Below, piece by piece: positions 21,247-32,010 of a stretch of 64,000 nt of DNA. Where the stretch lies: the NCBI GenBank assembly GCA_964035575.1, contig OZ037838.1, forward strand, positions 1,922,001 through 1,986,000, in the 5' to 3' direction. Source of the stretch: Rhynchopus sp. YZ270_cl-10. Its lineage: Eukaryota; Euglenozoa; Diplonemea; Diplonemida; Diplonemidae. The position numbers and the translations under genes were made by a program. Under the pieces are notes generated by a model that was not told where the DNA came from, made no database searches, and worked only from the letters and a program-made list of their open reading frames with translations. The stretch's first letter is position 1; every line of letters begins with the position of its first letter.

Positions 21247-21588
21247 ATCTCTTCTGCTGCCTGTAGACACATGATTTTGTACCTGTAGTGCTTGACGTAA
21301 GATTTAATGTTGATCTGGCCCGTCCTGGGAAGTGATCTTGTGGTCGGCACTGAATGCGGTCATGTGTCTTTGTCTTACGATATTTTTGCCACCTCGATGT
21401 GGTGTTTCTTATGACGTTTCTCTGATACCTCCCTTGGGAGCATGAATACATGCCTCTTTTAGCTCTGTCAGTACACAGCCAACCGGCGTGCTGCTCTTCT
21501 TACGTTTCTCTTGTCTTTGGTCATATATCAGTAGTTTATGCAAACGTCTCAAATTTAAAAACCCCTGTTACCTGTGTTGTCATTGTTT

Positions 21589-21754
21589 CCCTAGTTTCGA
21601 CGCGAAACGTTTCCCCATGTATTGCACGGGAAACAATATATATGACAAACAGGTGCAGGGTGGTTCCGTGCTTATCATAGAACCCGGCACCTTGTGTGTC
21701 TTCCAAAAACCAAAAAGCGTTGTGTGTGAAGTTTTGAAGGAAGGAAAAATAAAA
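21589..21754 (+). repeat. B2 terminal repeat of the DIRS-like element
   Basis: 166 bases, identical by eye to B1. The flank after it (CCTACTAAAG) bears no relation to the sequence before A1, as expected for insertion without target duplication. Confidence 0.8.
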
Positions 21755-21772
21755 CCTACTAAAGATAATTCC

Positions 21773-21812
21773 CCTGTATTTTACTAAGGGAAAATCCCTA
21801 GTAAAATACAGG
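21773..21812. repeat. imperfect hairpin beside the element
   Basis: CCTGTATTTTACTAAGGG (21773-21790) pairs with CCCTAGTAAAATACAGG (21796-21812) with one bulged base. The motif TAAAATACAGG recurs partly at 21850. It may be the end of a small inverted-repeat element. Confidence 0.5.
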
Positions 21813-22162
21813 CAAAAATCCAGGTAAAAATCACTTTGTCTTGATTTTTAAGTAAAAATACAGGGTGCAACGAAACCAGAAAAAAACTTCGTCAATGGAC
21901 GTTTCTGCGTTCCGAGCTTCCAACACAAAAATTTTGTATTTTTTTTTCGCGATTTTTTTTAACTTAGCACTGCATGTGCTTAGAAAACCCGAATTTTTTA
22001 CCCTTCAAAATTGCATTTGAGGAACTCACAACGCGTCAAAACGAAAAGGTCGTTTTTGGCACTTTTAAAACCGGGCTCCGCTGAGTTCACCATATTTTTG
22101 CTTGATTTATTTAGTGGAGTAACTAATTAGTAATCGCATTCTCGGACAAAAATTCGGTACAC
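21813..22162. other. AT-rich spacer, no gene seen
   Basis: Unique AT-rich DNA between the DIRS-like element and an LRR relic. No ORF or repeat of note. Confidence 0.4.
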
Positions 22163-22385
22163 AGTCAATACCATCGATTCCCACTTCCTGCTCAATTGCA
22201 AGGGGTTAACCAGACTCGACCTCTCTGGGTTTACAAATGTCACCCATGTCGGTGGCTCATTTCTTTGGTTCTTGGACTCGCACCTTGAAATTGTACATGA
22301 TGGAGTTCGCAGCAGCAGCCATTTGGTGAGACAGCGTACCCTAAATTATAGTCATGATTTTCAGACCCCGTCCCTTCTTTCGTAA
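22163..22385 (+). pseudogene. LRR family 3' fragment
   Basis: Encodes the tail of an LRR protein (LTRLDLSGFTNVTHVGGSF, then a divergent end FLDSHLEIVHDGVRSSS) to a TAA at 22383-22385. The Ubl, linker and earlier repeats are absent. The same tail type is present in the relic at 46014-46337, showing a second C-terminal subtype within family 2. Confidence 0.6.
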
Positions 22386-22640
22386 GTTGCCACAACCACC
22401 CTCCCTCAGTCCCGCCCTATGTAATTTAGCTACAACAGCAAATGTACTGTGCACAGTTATTTTCCCCGCGCAATGTGTTAGTCTTAGTTTCCCACCCGAC
22501 CCCTATTTTCCCACCCCCACCCCTAGTTCATACGCAAGGGCATCTTCTTGCCATGCACCTTCTTCTATTCTTCTTTTCCATCCCCCACCCCGTTTCCTTA
22601 CTGTGCTTGCACTACCCACCCCCCTTAAAAAGGAGAGAAC
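22386..22640. repeat. LRR-type 3' flank module
   Basis: Matches 8765-9020 and 46340-46600 (CCTCCCTCAGTC, AATGTGTTA.TCTTAGTTTCCCACCC, CACCCCGTTTCCTTACTGTGC). Confidence 0.55.
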
Positions 22641-22865
22641 GTTGACCAATTTCCTGCTTCCACACCTGTGGTGTGTGGCACGGGATTTGGAATTCATTTT
22701 TCCCACATTCCACACTCCCCAGTCATTTCGCCCCTTTGCAGAAAAGGAACGTTATGTAACCCATGATCCCCCCCCAGTGCCATCCTTTGTGTCTACACTC
22801 ATACACCATATTTTCAAAGAAAAGCAAAATAATCAATAAAAAGGAAGCACAACAAAACACGAAAC

Positions 22866-23103
22866 CACACACCTTTGTTTCCCCTCTGTACCTCCCCGCT
22901 CTCCTCTTTTGCAAGAACGCTCCTTCGCTAATGACGCGATCTCCTTTGCTGCAGACAACAGCTCTCTGCGTACGACACTCTATGTCGTTCTTGGAGACTC
23001 ACTTCTACGAAACACGCATTTAACCCACCAACCTTCTTATTTGTCATTGCGAAGTGACACCACCAACCATCACATCAAACACAACAGACCCCTTAACAAT
23101 ACA
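22866..23103 (+). promoter_or_regulatory. type I leader with out-of-frame upstream ATG
   Basis: Acceptor AG at 22914-22915. The upstream ATG at 22931 opens a 30-codon frame that ends at 23023, before the gene, unlike the in-frame ones at 6680, 10504 and 47086. It could reduce translation of the main frame. Confidence 0.4.
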
Positions 23104-24216
23104 ATGGATGTGACCTTTGTGCTGGAAGAGTCAGGCGTGACTGCGACAGTGGAGGTGCCGTGCGAGGCGGACGTTGCAGCGGCAAAGGAGGTTGCGTGCA
23201 CGGCGCTTGCTGTCTCGCCTGCGTCTGTCGAGATGCGCATCGGCACGCAGGTGCTGGAGGGGACGTGCCGTCTGCAGGACACTGCGTTTGATTCAGGGGT
23301 GCAGGTTGTGCTTGCCCGACGCTTTGCCTACATCAAGTGTCCTGCTGAGTACAGTGTAGAGATGCCGTCTGCAATGCAGCGGATAGAGTATTTAGCGCTG
23401 TCTCCTTGTGGAGCACTCTGCCTCTATAAACAGGTGGATGGCTACATCACCGGCCTCGATACAGAAACCTTCAACCCTGCCTTCAGGTTCAAAGTTAACG
23501 GGAGGTTCAGTGCACTTGCCATCTCACGGTGCAAGACACGCTGCTACGTGTCGTTCTATGAAGGTCTGTACGTGGTTGCACTTCCGGGTGTGGAGGCGCT
23601 CCGCAAAGTCGACGGCCCCTCACTCCAAGTGTTCGCGTGTGGTGGTGTTGTTGTCTCCCATGTCCGAGACGGCATCTCTGTGTATGACGAAAGCCTGACG
23701 TTGCTCCGCTCTCTCTCGCACAAAGGGTGCATGAACGTGGCAGTATCTGACTGTGGTGAGTGGGTTATCACCTCCTCCCACAGTGAGAAGAACGCACGTC
23801 TGTGGGATGTGAACACAGGTGAAGCTGTGGCATGTGTGCCTGCGGATTGGAGCGATCACGTGGCGCTTTCACGGTCTGCCTCTGTCTTTGCTGTGGTGTG
23901 CTCTCCCAAAGTTCAGCTCTATGACTGGAGTGGTGCGGCTCTTACAATCTTTAAATACGAGAAGTCTTTTCGCGTCTGTGACGTGCAGTTCACTCCATGT
24001 GGGAAGTACGTCGTTGTTGGGTTCGGTAATGGTGAATACACAGAGTTTACTCTGCACCAGTATGATGTGGCGACCATGTCCTGTGTGCGTGTGATACAGG
24101 ACGCCAAAGGACTGTTTGCGATATCGCCGTGTTCACGTGTGGTTGTGTTCGGCGGAGGTGACGCAGGTGACGAAGGAAGTAACGTCATTGTTACGCAACA
24201 TCTGTACCCCTACTGA
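23104..24216 (+). CDS. Ubl + beta-propeller protein (family 1, copy 5)
   Basis: 370 residues, intact. The Ubl (1-72) differs from copy 2 by very few bases. The propeller (73-370) is closest to copy 1 at 3924, sharing for example VVALPGVE, VCSPKVQLYDWSGAALTIFKY and GFGNGE.TEFTLHQYD, so the two are recent relatives that differ by the Ubl. It ends TQHLYPY and is followed by 3' module A. The start ATG lies in ACAATGGATG, without the doubled ATG of most copies. Confidence 0.8.
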   Translation: MDVTFVLEESGVTATVEVPCEADVAAAKEVACTALAVSPASVEMRIGTQVLEGTCRLQDTAFDSGVQVVLARRFAYIKCPAEYSVEMPSAMQRIEYLALSPCGALCLYKQVDGYITGLDTETFNPAFRFKVNGRFSALAISRCKTRCYVSFYEGLYVVALPGVEALRKVDGPSLQVFACGGVVVSHVRDGISVYDESLTLLRSLSHKGCMNVAVSDCGEWVITSSHSEKNARLWDVNTGEAVACVPADWSDHVALSRSASVFAVVCSPKVQLYDWSGAALTIFKYEKSFRVCDVQFTPCGKYVVVGFGNGEYTEFTLHQYDVATMSCVRVIQDAKGLFAISPCSRVVVFGGGDAGDEGSNVIVTQHLYPY

Positions 24217-24600
24217 GTGATGCAGTCCACCCTGTGTGGGAAGTACCTCCTCGCTGTCGCTGAGTACTGCGGTGTGTTGCTATCGTGTGTTGCATCAGTA
24301 TTTTCGTTGCACCCTCGACCTACTAGCCTGTGAGGGAAGACATTTTCAGATATTTGCACGACAACTACCACACTACCCTTTAACTTTCTTATTCACTTTT
24401 CCTTTGTTGAAACACTCTTCTGTTGGTTCAAACTACAGACACAATGAAAATGTCAACATAATTTCAATTCCACACGCAAACCTTGCAAACAGTTTATGTA
24501 TTTGCTGGTGGGGAGGGCCCAAACGACAGAAGTGAACTTCTTCTCTATTTTTTTACTTCCTACATGTGGTAGGCTTGGGATCATCTTTTAATCAGTTTTT
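24217..24600. repeat. 3' module A, copy 3, left part
   Basis: Near-identical to 7970-8352. It is interrupted after ATCAGTTTTT by the element at 24601; its continuation is 26366-26820. Confidence 0.75.
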
Positions 24601-26365
24601 GGGGGCTCCCTAAAAAGGAGTATTTTGGATAAAAAGGTTCAAAAAGCGGGTGGTTTCTGGGTCAAAAAAGAAGGGAAAAATAGTGAGGGGAGTTGGGTCC
24701 AGTCATATATAGGGGGTATAGCATATTTTTTTGGAAAATTCTTCAAAAAAGCGACGATTTTTGCTGGGCACAATGCAAATTTCAGAAAAATCCCAATTTT
24801 CGACTGGTTGAGCAAATTATGGCCCACCCACCCCGATTGTGTGTCAAAAACAGACTTCAGAATGTTTCTAGAAAGTACTACCCTTATCAGAGAGCGCAGT
24901 GTCCGACAAGGGTCACAGACAGAACGCGATTTAATTGGGGTCAAACGCCGAAGGAAAAGGAAGGATGCAGTATGGCGAGAGAATAAAAGTAGCGCACCGT
25001 GCGCCTTGGGCGCAAGCTTGCAACCCACACTTCGCGTGACATAGTTTGGCACTAAAAACGTGCAATTTTGAGCGCAATTTTTAGAAATGTTGCGTACCGT
25101 GGCTTCGCCATGGGTGCCATGACCGCCGTTTCTTTTGTAAATGTATTGAGATTACTGATACTGCGTGTGCCCAGTGCAAATATCAATGTAGTGTCGAACT
25201 CCGCAGTAGGATAACCGAGGAATACTCACATTCTGCCGGAGGCCCGGAGCGAGTAATGACCGAGTTTCAGCGAAAACCACCAAAACCAATATTCCCCTGG
25301 GGATTAGTTCTGCGACAGCTGAGATGTGTAAAAAAACACAACTATTCTGCCTCAGTACAGGTCCCAACCTGCTTGTTCGTTTTTCTTTTCAGACGGTCAC
25401 TCAATTTTTCGACTCGCTGCGCTCGCGGACAAACCATCAACCCCCCCCACGATTTCCTAAAAACCTGACAGCTAGCATCAGGCCTGCGCGGAAAAATCTC
25501 AAAAACGGGAGAGAAAAATAAAACGAAAAAAAATCTCGGATTTTCAGCGAAAAGAAGGATCCACCCTGCACCGGGGAGAGGAGAAAGGTATCGCTTCCGC
25601 CTCGTCGCAAACTCGTTAGTGCGTTCGCACTGCTCACACTTGTACTGAACCCGTAAATGCCAGACGTCGTCCTTGTTCCACGTCACGTCGATAAAATCCT
25701 GCACCAATGTGTACGCACTGCCGATGCTGGACACCGTAGTGTTCTCCTGCATGAGGTCTGATGCCGCATGATGGCAAGGAATAGCGCTGCGAACACTACA
25801 ACATCTACATTTAAAATTCAGGTTCGGTATGACCTAGAGCTCCGAACTGCGCCGCAGGCCCCCAATTGCATAGGGGGGTCTGGGGGGTTTGGGGGGCAAA
25901 GCCCCCCAATGGGGGGTTCGGGGGGCGAAGCCCCCCGGCGCTTTTTTTTTGGACTTTCGGGCCAGAAAAACCGAAAATTTGGGTTGAAATGGGCATTTTC
26001 CTAAGTAAAAACCACGAAATTTGGGGTGCGCGAAACCACGTTTTAGACCCCCACAGATGCTCAAAAGTGTCAAATTCTGGTTTTAACGGCCTCAAATCGT
26101 CGAAATTAGCCCTATATAGGCGGGAAAAAAAATTTGCGAGAGTCCTTTTCTATAAGTCAAAATAGCTGGAAAGTGGGGCGGGAGGGTCCGTAGTCCGAGG
26201 GTCCCTAAAACATTCGAAAATATTCGAAAACATTTTTTTCCCGGCTATTTCTCAGTTTTTGCTGGGGAAAAACATTTTTTTCCCCTTTGTATCTCAGTTT
26301 TGGCAAAGGTAAAAAACACTTTTTGAACTTTTTTGCGATTTTTTAACATGTTTTAGGGAGCCCCC
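24601..26365. mobile_element. 1.77-kb DNA element with 15-bp terminal inverted repeats
   Basis: Starts GGGGGCTCCCTAAAA and ends with the exact reverse complement TTTTAGGGAGCCCCC. It splits a copy of 3' module A whose uninterrupted form (CAGTTTTTCTTATATT) is at 8345-8362. Comparison gives a 3-base duplication, TTT. No transposase is recognisable; a minus-strand frame at 25342-25752 contains a cysteine-bearing patch (YKCEQCERTNEF) of unknown origin. The interior is GGGG/CCCC-rich at 25875-25945 and carries one copy of a dispersed repeat (26008-26160). It is a non-autonomous DNA transposon; the superfamily is not certain. Confidence 0.8.
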
Positions 26366-26820
26366 TTTCTTATATTAACGCACCTTTCGCTGCTTGAAGT
26401 CGCTCTGTTCTGTCTTACGTTTACACACAGTGACGACTATTCTTTGCTGTCGTTCACAAGCCCTTATTACTTGCACCCGCGACCCTCGGGCGCATTGTTG
26501 CCTACTAACTTACACAGTACACGTTGCAACTGTTCCTATCTTTTCTTGGACGCAGTCTGCAACACTTAAGACACACAGATGCAGTCTGATTAACGCAAAG
26601 GTTGAGATAGTTTAGTGCCTTACGTCACCCCGCAGCTTTGACTTACTGTCGTGGCCATTGAGACGTCTTTTCCAAGGCACGTCGTACAGGCAAAAGGTGC
26701 TTACCTCCGGTATCAGCCCATGATAGCTGGCTGGCCATTCGGGGACGAGAAGAAGTAGCTACCGTTTTTTAGTGCGGTCGGATTGCACACTGGTTCACTG
26801 TGTGTTGCTCTATATTACAC
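26366..26820. repeat. 3' module A, copy 3, right part
   Basis: Continues the module after the insertion and includes the stretch CTGGCTGGCCATTCGGGGACG that copy 1 lacks. It stops at TATATTACAC and is fused to the intron-like module's downstream sequence (TTTATTTATTTCAATG). Confidence 0.7.
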
Positions 26821-27383
26821 TAGTTTATTTATTTCAATGAAAGATTTTTAGTTTTGAGAAACAGGATCGTGGCAGCACTAACTCATCTTCAGTTACCTGC
26901 AGGTTTTTGTTTCCTTTTGAGCACAATACAGGAAAATGTGAGACGAGAAGGCGATAGGTTGTTAGTTGATAACTTGCACATTTTTACTCATTTTTTTTGA
27001 ACTTACCGGAACTATAAATTATGTAACATAATGTTCACAGAAAATATCCAAATAGAAAATGTAGTTTCAAATACAATACATTCAAAAGAACAGAAAGTAA
27101 GAGTCCTGAAATCAACGTAAGTAGGACCTCTTCAAAAGAAAGCACGACGATCTCAGGACGAGAACTTTCTGTTGCACGTATGTCATTCATCATTGGTGTG
27201 TTCGCAGTGCAGCTGCAACCACAAGAACATACCACACCCTCCCCAGTCCCACCCTGTACACATTTCGCCCCTTTGCAGAAAAGGAATGTTATGTAACCCA
27301 TCCTCGTTGTCTACACTCATACAACCATGTTTTCAGAGAGAAGCAATTTTTTCAATAAAAAAGAAGCACAACAAAACACGAAA

Positions 27384-27619
27384 CCACACACCTTTGTTTC
27401 CCCTCTGTACCTCCCCGCTCTCCTCTTTTGCAAGAACGCTCCTTCGCTAATGACGCGATCTTCTTTTCTAGACAACAGCTCTCTGCGTACGACACTCTAT
27501 GTCGTTCTTGGAGACTCACTTTGCATGTGTCCTGTCGCGATCTTCTTTATTCTCCGAAGTGCATGCATCGTAAACTACAACACAAAACACAGTTACACAC
27601 AAAACACAACACAACAACC
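27384..27619 (+). promoter_or_regulatory. composite 5' leader of LRR gene copy 2
   Basis: Type I leader with acceptor AG at 27433-27434, joined at 27520/27521 to the LRR-specific leader, the same joint as at 1820. Confidence 0.45.
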
Positions 27620-28311
27620 ATGGACGTGACCATTCAAAGCTTCGATAAGAAGGACCACGTCATCAAGGTGGGTGTGGACGATACTGTGATGGACGTGCGT
27701 CGCAACGTGGCGTCTGCAGTGGGGTTGCACGAAGACAGCTTCAGCATGAGGTTCGGAGGAGAGGTTATGTACGGAGCTGACGTGAGGAACCTGAGTGCTG
27801 GGGACACTATTGTGCTGACGAGTAAGAAGGACGAAGCCATTGCAGCACTTCGTGCATTGGGTGAGAAGGACCTGACGGAGGAGAGGCTGGCAAATGTGGG
27901 GGATCCTCTAGTGGCGTGTCTGTTTCTGCAGGCGGAGGTTGCGAGCGTAATCAAGTTCATGGTTTGCGGGTTTGCGGGTTTGCCGACAGTGATGAAACAC
28001 TTGACTTCTCTGGGTTGAGCTTTGTGCAGGGGATTGGGGCACAGTTTTTTATTAACTGCGAAGCGTTGACAGCAATGGACCTGTCTGGGGTGACGAGCGT
28101 CACCACAATACACGATGACTTTCTTTGCGGTTGCACGGGGTTGACGACACTCGACCTATCTGGGTTGATAAATGTCACCACCATTGGCACGTGCTTCCTG
28201 TACGATTGCACGGCGTTAACACGACTTGACCTCTCTGGGTTGGGCCGTGTCACTCAGGTTGGTGTATGTTTTCTAGAGGGCTGCCAAGCAGTCATCACTC
28301 ATCGTAGATAA
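27620..28311 (+). pseudogene. Ubl + LRR gene with deletion and frameshift (family 2, copy 2)
   Basis: The Ubl and linker (27620-27960) match copy 1. At about 27960 the segment encoding SGEEFKHLGVTNVSVVSR is missing and replaced by a short GGTTTGCGG repeat; the repeats that follow (LDFSGLSFVQGIG, LTAMDLSGVTSVTTIH, LTTLDLSGLINVTTIG, LTRLDLSGLGRVTQVG) lie in another frame and end in CQAVITHRR. Reading from the ATG gives only about 130 residues, to 28018. Confidence 0.7.
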
Positions 28312-28315
28312 CGGT

Positions 28316-28580
28316 TCTCTCGCATACCGTGCTTGCGGAACCCTCTTGAGGGCGATGCAACGAACCGTTATTTGGTGATTTTCCTTGGCATGAGCACAGA
28401 ACGTCGTACGCTTGCGGGCCTCTAGAGTGCGAGGCACCACCCTCGTATCTGATAGCCTGCGCATGAGGACACTTTTGGTTTTTCTCTCTCCCTCACTTTA
28501 CTCTCGCATACTCTGCGCTTGCGGAACCCTCTTGAGGGAGATGTAACCAACTTGGTTTTCTTTGGAATGAGTGTACACCT
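28316..28580. repeat. two-copy direct repeat
   Basis: CTCTCGCATA.C.(C/G)TGC.CTTGCGGAACCCTCTTGAGGG.GATG.AAC occurs at 28316-28364 and again at 28501-28548, each followed by a similar TTTTC.TTGG.ATGAG stretch, about 185 bases apart. Function unknown. Confidence 0.55.
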
Positions 28581-29217
28581 GTATTTCTTTTCCCCCCTTC
28601 TTTCTTTCCCTCTCGTTTTTCATAAAAACGATCAAAATCCTCCGATATCGATATAGTTTCCATGGATAGACATGAAAAGGGGCAGCACACGTGTTCCGTG
28701 TCATGTTTTCAACAGAACCAACACGTGTTGCGTGTCTCCCAAACAACAAAAAAGCAAATGAATTTAAAAAAATGTTGAAAGGAAAAAGGAAGAACAAAAC
28801 AGTGTGGTTTACAACAGGGACTATAAAATCAACGTTTGCACATTAATCTTAGTTTCCCACCCCCACCCCTAGTTCAGACGCAAGGGCATCTCCCCCCTTT
28901 CTGCACCGCTTAGCATTTCCTTACGTTTTGACCCTACTTTTCATTTCCTCCCAAATTAGCGACTCGGGGCTTATGCTCCTCTAGCCTCTCCCACACAGAG
29001 ACCCCAACCGGACCCTAAATCACACAGGCCTGATTACTTTCGTTCGCAACGATCTCCGTTCATCTGGCTGATGAGTGAAAGCGGGAGTAGCATATCAGAT
29101 GTAAACCACGAAATAGTCCTTAAAGTGGATGTAGGACTGCATGGTCGGGGCCCACCCCACTACATGTACCAAGGTACACTGTCACGGGACTGCTTTGTAT
29201 TTCAAGTCAACTTTTCT
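28581..29217. other. intergenic, no gene seen
   Basis: Mostly unique. 28845-28930 is a short copy of the LRR-type 3' flank (CCCACCCCTAGTTCAGACGC). Short ORFs lack coding character. Confidence 0.4.
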
Positions 29218-29317
29218 TTTGCATGTGTCCTGTCGCGATCTTCTTTATTCTCCGAAGTGCATGCATCGTAAACTACAACACAAAACACAGTTACACACAA
29301 AACACAACACAACAACC

Positions 29318-30292
29318 ATGGACGTGACCATTCAAAGCTTCGATAAGAAGGACCACGTCATCGAGGTGGGTGTGGACGATACTGTGATGGACGTGCGTCG
29401 CAACGTGGCGTCTGCAGTGGGGTTGCACGAAGACAGCTTCAGCATGAGGTTCGGAGGAGAGGTTATGTACGGAGCTGACGTGAGGAACCTGAGTGCTGGG
29501 GACACTATTGTGCTTACGAAGAAGAAGGACGAGGCCATTGCAGCACTTCGTGCATTGGGTGAGAAGGACCTGACGGAGGAGAGGCTGGCAAATGTGGGGG
29601 ATCCTCAATGGGCGTGTTTGCTTCTGCAGGCAGAGGTTGCGAGCGTTACTCCTAACAAGTTCATGTCAGGACAGCAGTTCAAGCGTCTGGGTATTACAAA
29701 TGTATCTGTTGTGAGTCGCAGTTTGGACAGCCCTTACAGTGGTGACAGGGACGTCACCGACAGTAATGAAACACTTGACTTCTCTGGGTTGAGCTTTGTG
29801 CAGGGGATTGGGACACAATTTTTTGTTAACTGCAACATGTTGACAGCAATGGACCTGTCAGGGATGACGGGCGTCACCACAATACACGATGACTTTCTTC
29901 GTGGTTGCACGGGGTTAAGGACAGTCTCCCTCTCTGGGTTGAGAAACGTCACCACCATAGGTAACAACTTCATGTATTGTTGTTCGGCGATACAAACGAT
30001 CGATCTCTCTGGGTTCACGAATGTCAACACCATAGGTTCGTGCTTCATGTACTCTTGTAGGGCATTAGCGACGTTCGACCTTTCTGGGTTTACAAATGTC
30101 ACCACCATTGGTGACAGCTTCATGCACTCTTGTGCGGCTTTCACAACACTTGACCTTTCTGGGTTGAGTTGTGTCACTCAGGTCGGTGCTAATTTTCTTT
30201 ACAACTGTCGCGCAAAGATCACACATCGTGGAGCTTCCCGATGCAGCAGCATTGCTGTGTTGGAGCGTTGCGACATGGAAGGTCTGCCCTAG
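29318..30292 (+). CDS. Ubl + BspA-type LRR protein (family 2, copy 3)
   Basis: 324 residues, intact. The Ubl (1-70) and linker (71-155) are near-identical to copy 1. Six 25-residue repeats follow, from LDFSGLSFVQGIG through LTAMDLSGMTGVTTIH, LRTVSLSGLRNVTTIG, IQTIDLSGFTNVNTIG and LATFDLSGFTNVTTIG to FTTLDLSGLSCVTQVG. The tail ITHRGASRCSSIAVLERCDMEG differs from copy 1. The repeat number and order differ between copies, as expected if repeats are gained and lost. The leader lacks the propeller-type upstream half. Its last 110 coding bases and 3' flank are present twice more downstream (32129, 33277). Confidence 0.8.
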   Translation: MDVTIQSFDKKDHVIEVGVDDTVMDVRRNVASAVGLHEDSFSMRFGGEVMYGADVRNLSAGDTIVLTKKKDEAIAALRALGEKDLTEERLANVGDPQWACLLLQAEVASVTPNKFMSGQQFKRLGITNVSVVSRSLDSPYSGDRDVTDSNETLDFSGLSFVQGIGTQFFVNCNMLTAMDLSGMTGVTTIHDDFLRGCTGLRTVSLSGLRNVTTIGNNFMYCCSAIQTIDLSGFTNVNTIGSCFMYSCRALATFDLSGFTNVTTIGDSFMHSCAAFTTLDLSGLSCVTQVGANFLYNCRAKITHRGASRCSSIAVLERCDMEGLP

Positions 30293-30566
30293 TGGCGTAC
30301 TCCGCCTGTGGGTTCTGACGCTTCTTGAAAATCTCATGACTCTGTGTCACAAGAGTTGTCTTTTGTTCACTATTGATGTTTTATTGTGTACTGAGCATCC
30401 AATACGTCTCGAAATGAAAGACACGTTCCCCCGGATGCCATGAGTCTTACCGTCTCCCCCTTTTGTGTTCCACCTCTCCCCCGTACTTCAGGACACGGGG
30501 TTTTTGGATGATTACACGTGCAAGAGTTGTCTTTTATTGTTGTTCATCATTGCTGTTTATTTTTTT

Positions 30567-31586
30567 CGTAATACTTTACGTATGCACGGCAGCCATCAAG
30601 ACCAAGACTCTTGAGGTTACTCTTCCCCCTGGTGATAAGATAATACATCCAGTAAGGACGAGAAACAGGGGACATTAGTATGCCGGTGTGGACACACCTG
30701 AAAAGCCGGTGTGGGATTTTGAGGAAAAAGAAAAAAGAAAAAAGAAAAAAGGCGGATTTTCTTCTGAGGGTGATCCGGGGTACGTTTCTGGAACAAATAT
30801 CGCAAAACCCGAAATAAGAATCGCACAAATCAGAATTTTAAATTTGAATTTCTTCTGAATTTTATCTCCTCATACAAGGCTACAGCCACATCTGTAGCGG
30901 GTTCGTATGTGCATGTGACCCCACCATAAAGACCAATCGGTCCGTTAAATCTAGTAGCGTACCGTGCGCCTGCGGCGCAGCTAAAAATTACAAGCGGTAG
31001 TCCACAGCTCTACCCTACCTATGCCATAGTTTGGCTAAGTGCAATTTTATGTCACAATTTTTGAAATGTCTGGCTTCGCCAGAAACGTTTTGGTGCCAGA
31101 CAAGGGCGCAGAGGGGAAAGAGTTGTGGATGTCTCTGTCAAAAATGTGTGGGGTAAAAAAAATTGCCTCGCACCGGTTTTTTGGCTCACACCGGCTTTTT
31201 TTTTTTTCAAAATCTCAAACTACTTATGTCCCCTGCAGAGAAAGGAATAGAAAATAAAAAAAATTTTTGTATTTTGTGTATTCCCAAATAACTGAGTAGA
31301 AGGTACCAAATGTTCACACGAACATCGGTTTCACGACATTCACCCATCATCTAAAGGGAAATCACTGAAGATATCCACCCTTTCGAATACAACTGTATGA
31401 TTCTTAGGACTGAAACAGGGTCATTGTCAGAAACCAATCTACTGAAGTTTCAACTTGTGCACGAAGCATTTTACTTTTTCCTTTTTTACGTTTTGCAAAA
31501 CATACCACATCAAAAGAAAGTTGGGAACATGTTTGTTGATCCCAAAACCTATGCTACCAATTTATTGATGGCATATGTTGAAACAC
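30567..31586. other. 1.0-kb insertion in unit copy 1, nature unknown
   Basis: Present only in copy 1 of the unit, between TTTATTTTTT and TGTTTACACG. It holds A/T runs and a segment at 30953-31085 related to 25000-25110 (CGTACCGTGCGCCTGCGGCGC, ATAGTTTGGC). No clear terminal repeats and no gene. Confidence 0.5.
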
Positions 31587-31717
31587 TGTTTACACGCGCA
31601 CCTACACAGCACAGTGTTGCGCACCTCGTACCTTCCAAGTTGCATTGTTGTGCGTGCATTCCTTTGAGTAATTTTTTTTAACCTAAAATCTTCTACATTG
31701 GTTAGTACAAACTACAC

Positions 31718-32010
31718 CAGGGACTCCGCTAGGTACTAAAGTTCTGTTGATTGTCAACAGAACTTTTTGAAAATGGGGAAAAAAAAAAAAAAAAAAGTTC
31801 TGCTGAGTGGTTCAGACCCGTTCTACCTGTCAAAAAAGCTCAGGAGAAGAAGATATGGAGAGGTGAGTGCTCAAACGTCCCAAAAAAGTCAAAATCGGGC
31901 GTTGAAAAAAAAAAAGTTGCGTACCGTGCGCCTGCGGCGCAAGCATGTACCCCACCACGTGGACCATCAACAGAACATTTTCAAAATCGGAAATCCTAGC
32001 GGAGAGCCTG
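31718..32010. mobile_element. 293-bp hAT-like non-autonomous element
   Basis: Flanked by the 8-base duplication AACTACAC (31710-31717 and 32011-32018). Ends: CAGGGACTCCGCTAGG and, read inward from the other side, CAGGCTCTCCGCTAGG. The uninterrupted site TACAAACTACACAGAAAAAG is present at 35984-36003. An 8-base duplication with CAGG ends is the hAT signature. It contains an internal hairpin (AGTTCTGTTGA/TCAACAGAACT) and A runs but no coding capacity. Confidence 0.85.

Larger units (their letters stand above)
14631..21754 (+). mobile_element. VIPER/DIRS-like tyrosine-recombinase retroelement
   Basis: 7.1-kb element with the split direct repeat plan A1-ORFs-B1A2-B2: A1 14631-14800, A2 19407-19576 (170 bases each), B1 19241-19406, B2 21589-21754 (166 bases each). 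By eye A1 and A2 are identical, as are B1 and B2. B1 abuts A2 directly, as expected from the circle junction B2/A1 in this class. The parts are a gag-like ORF, a tyrosine recombinase and a reverse transcriptase/RNase H, in the VIPER order. A tandem array lies between A2 and B2. No target duplication is seen, normal for the class. It looks whole and young. Broken relatives lie at 33824 and 39483. Confidence 0.85.
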
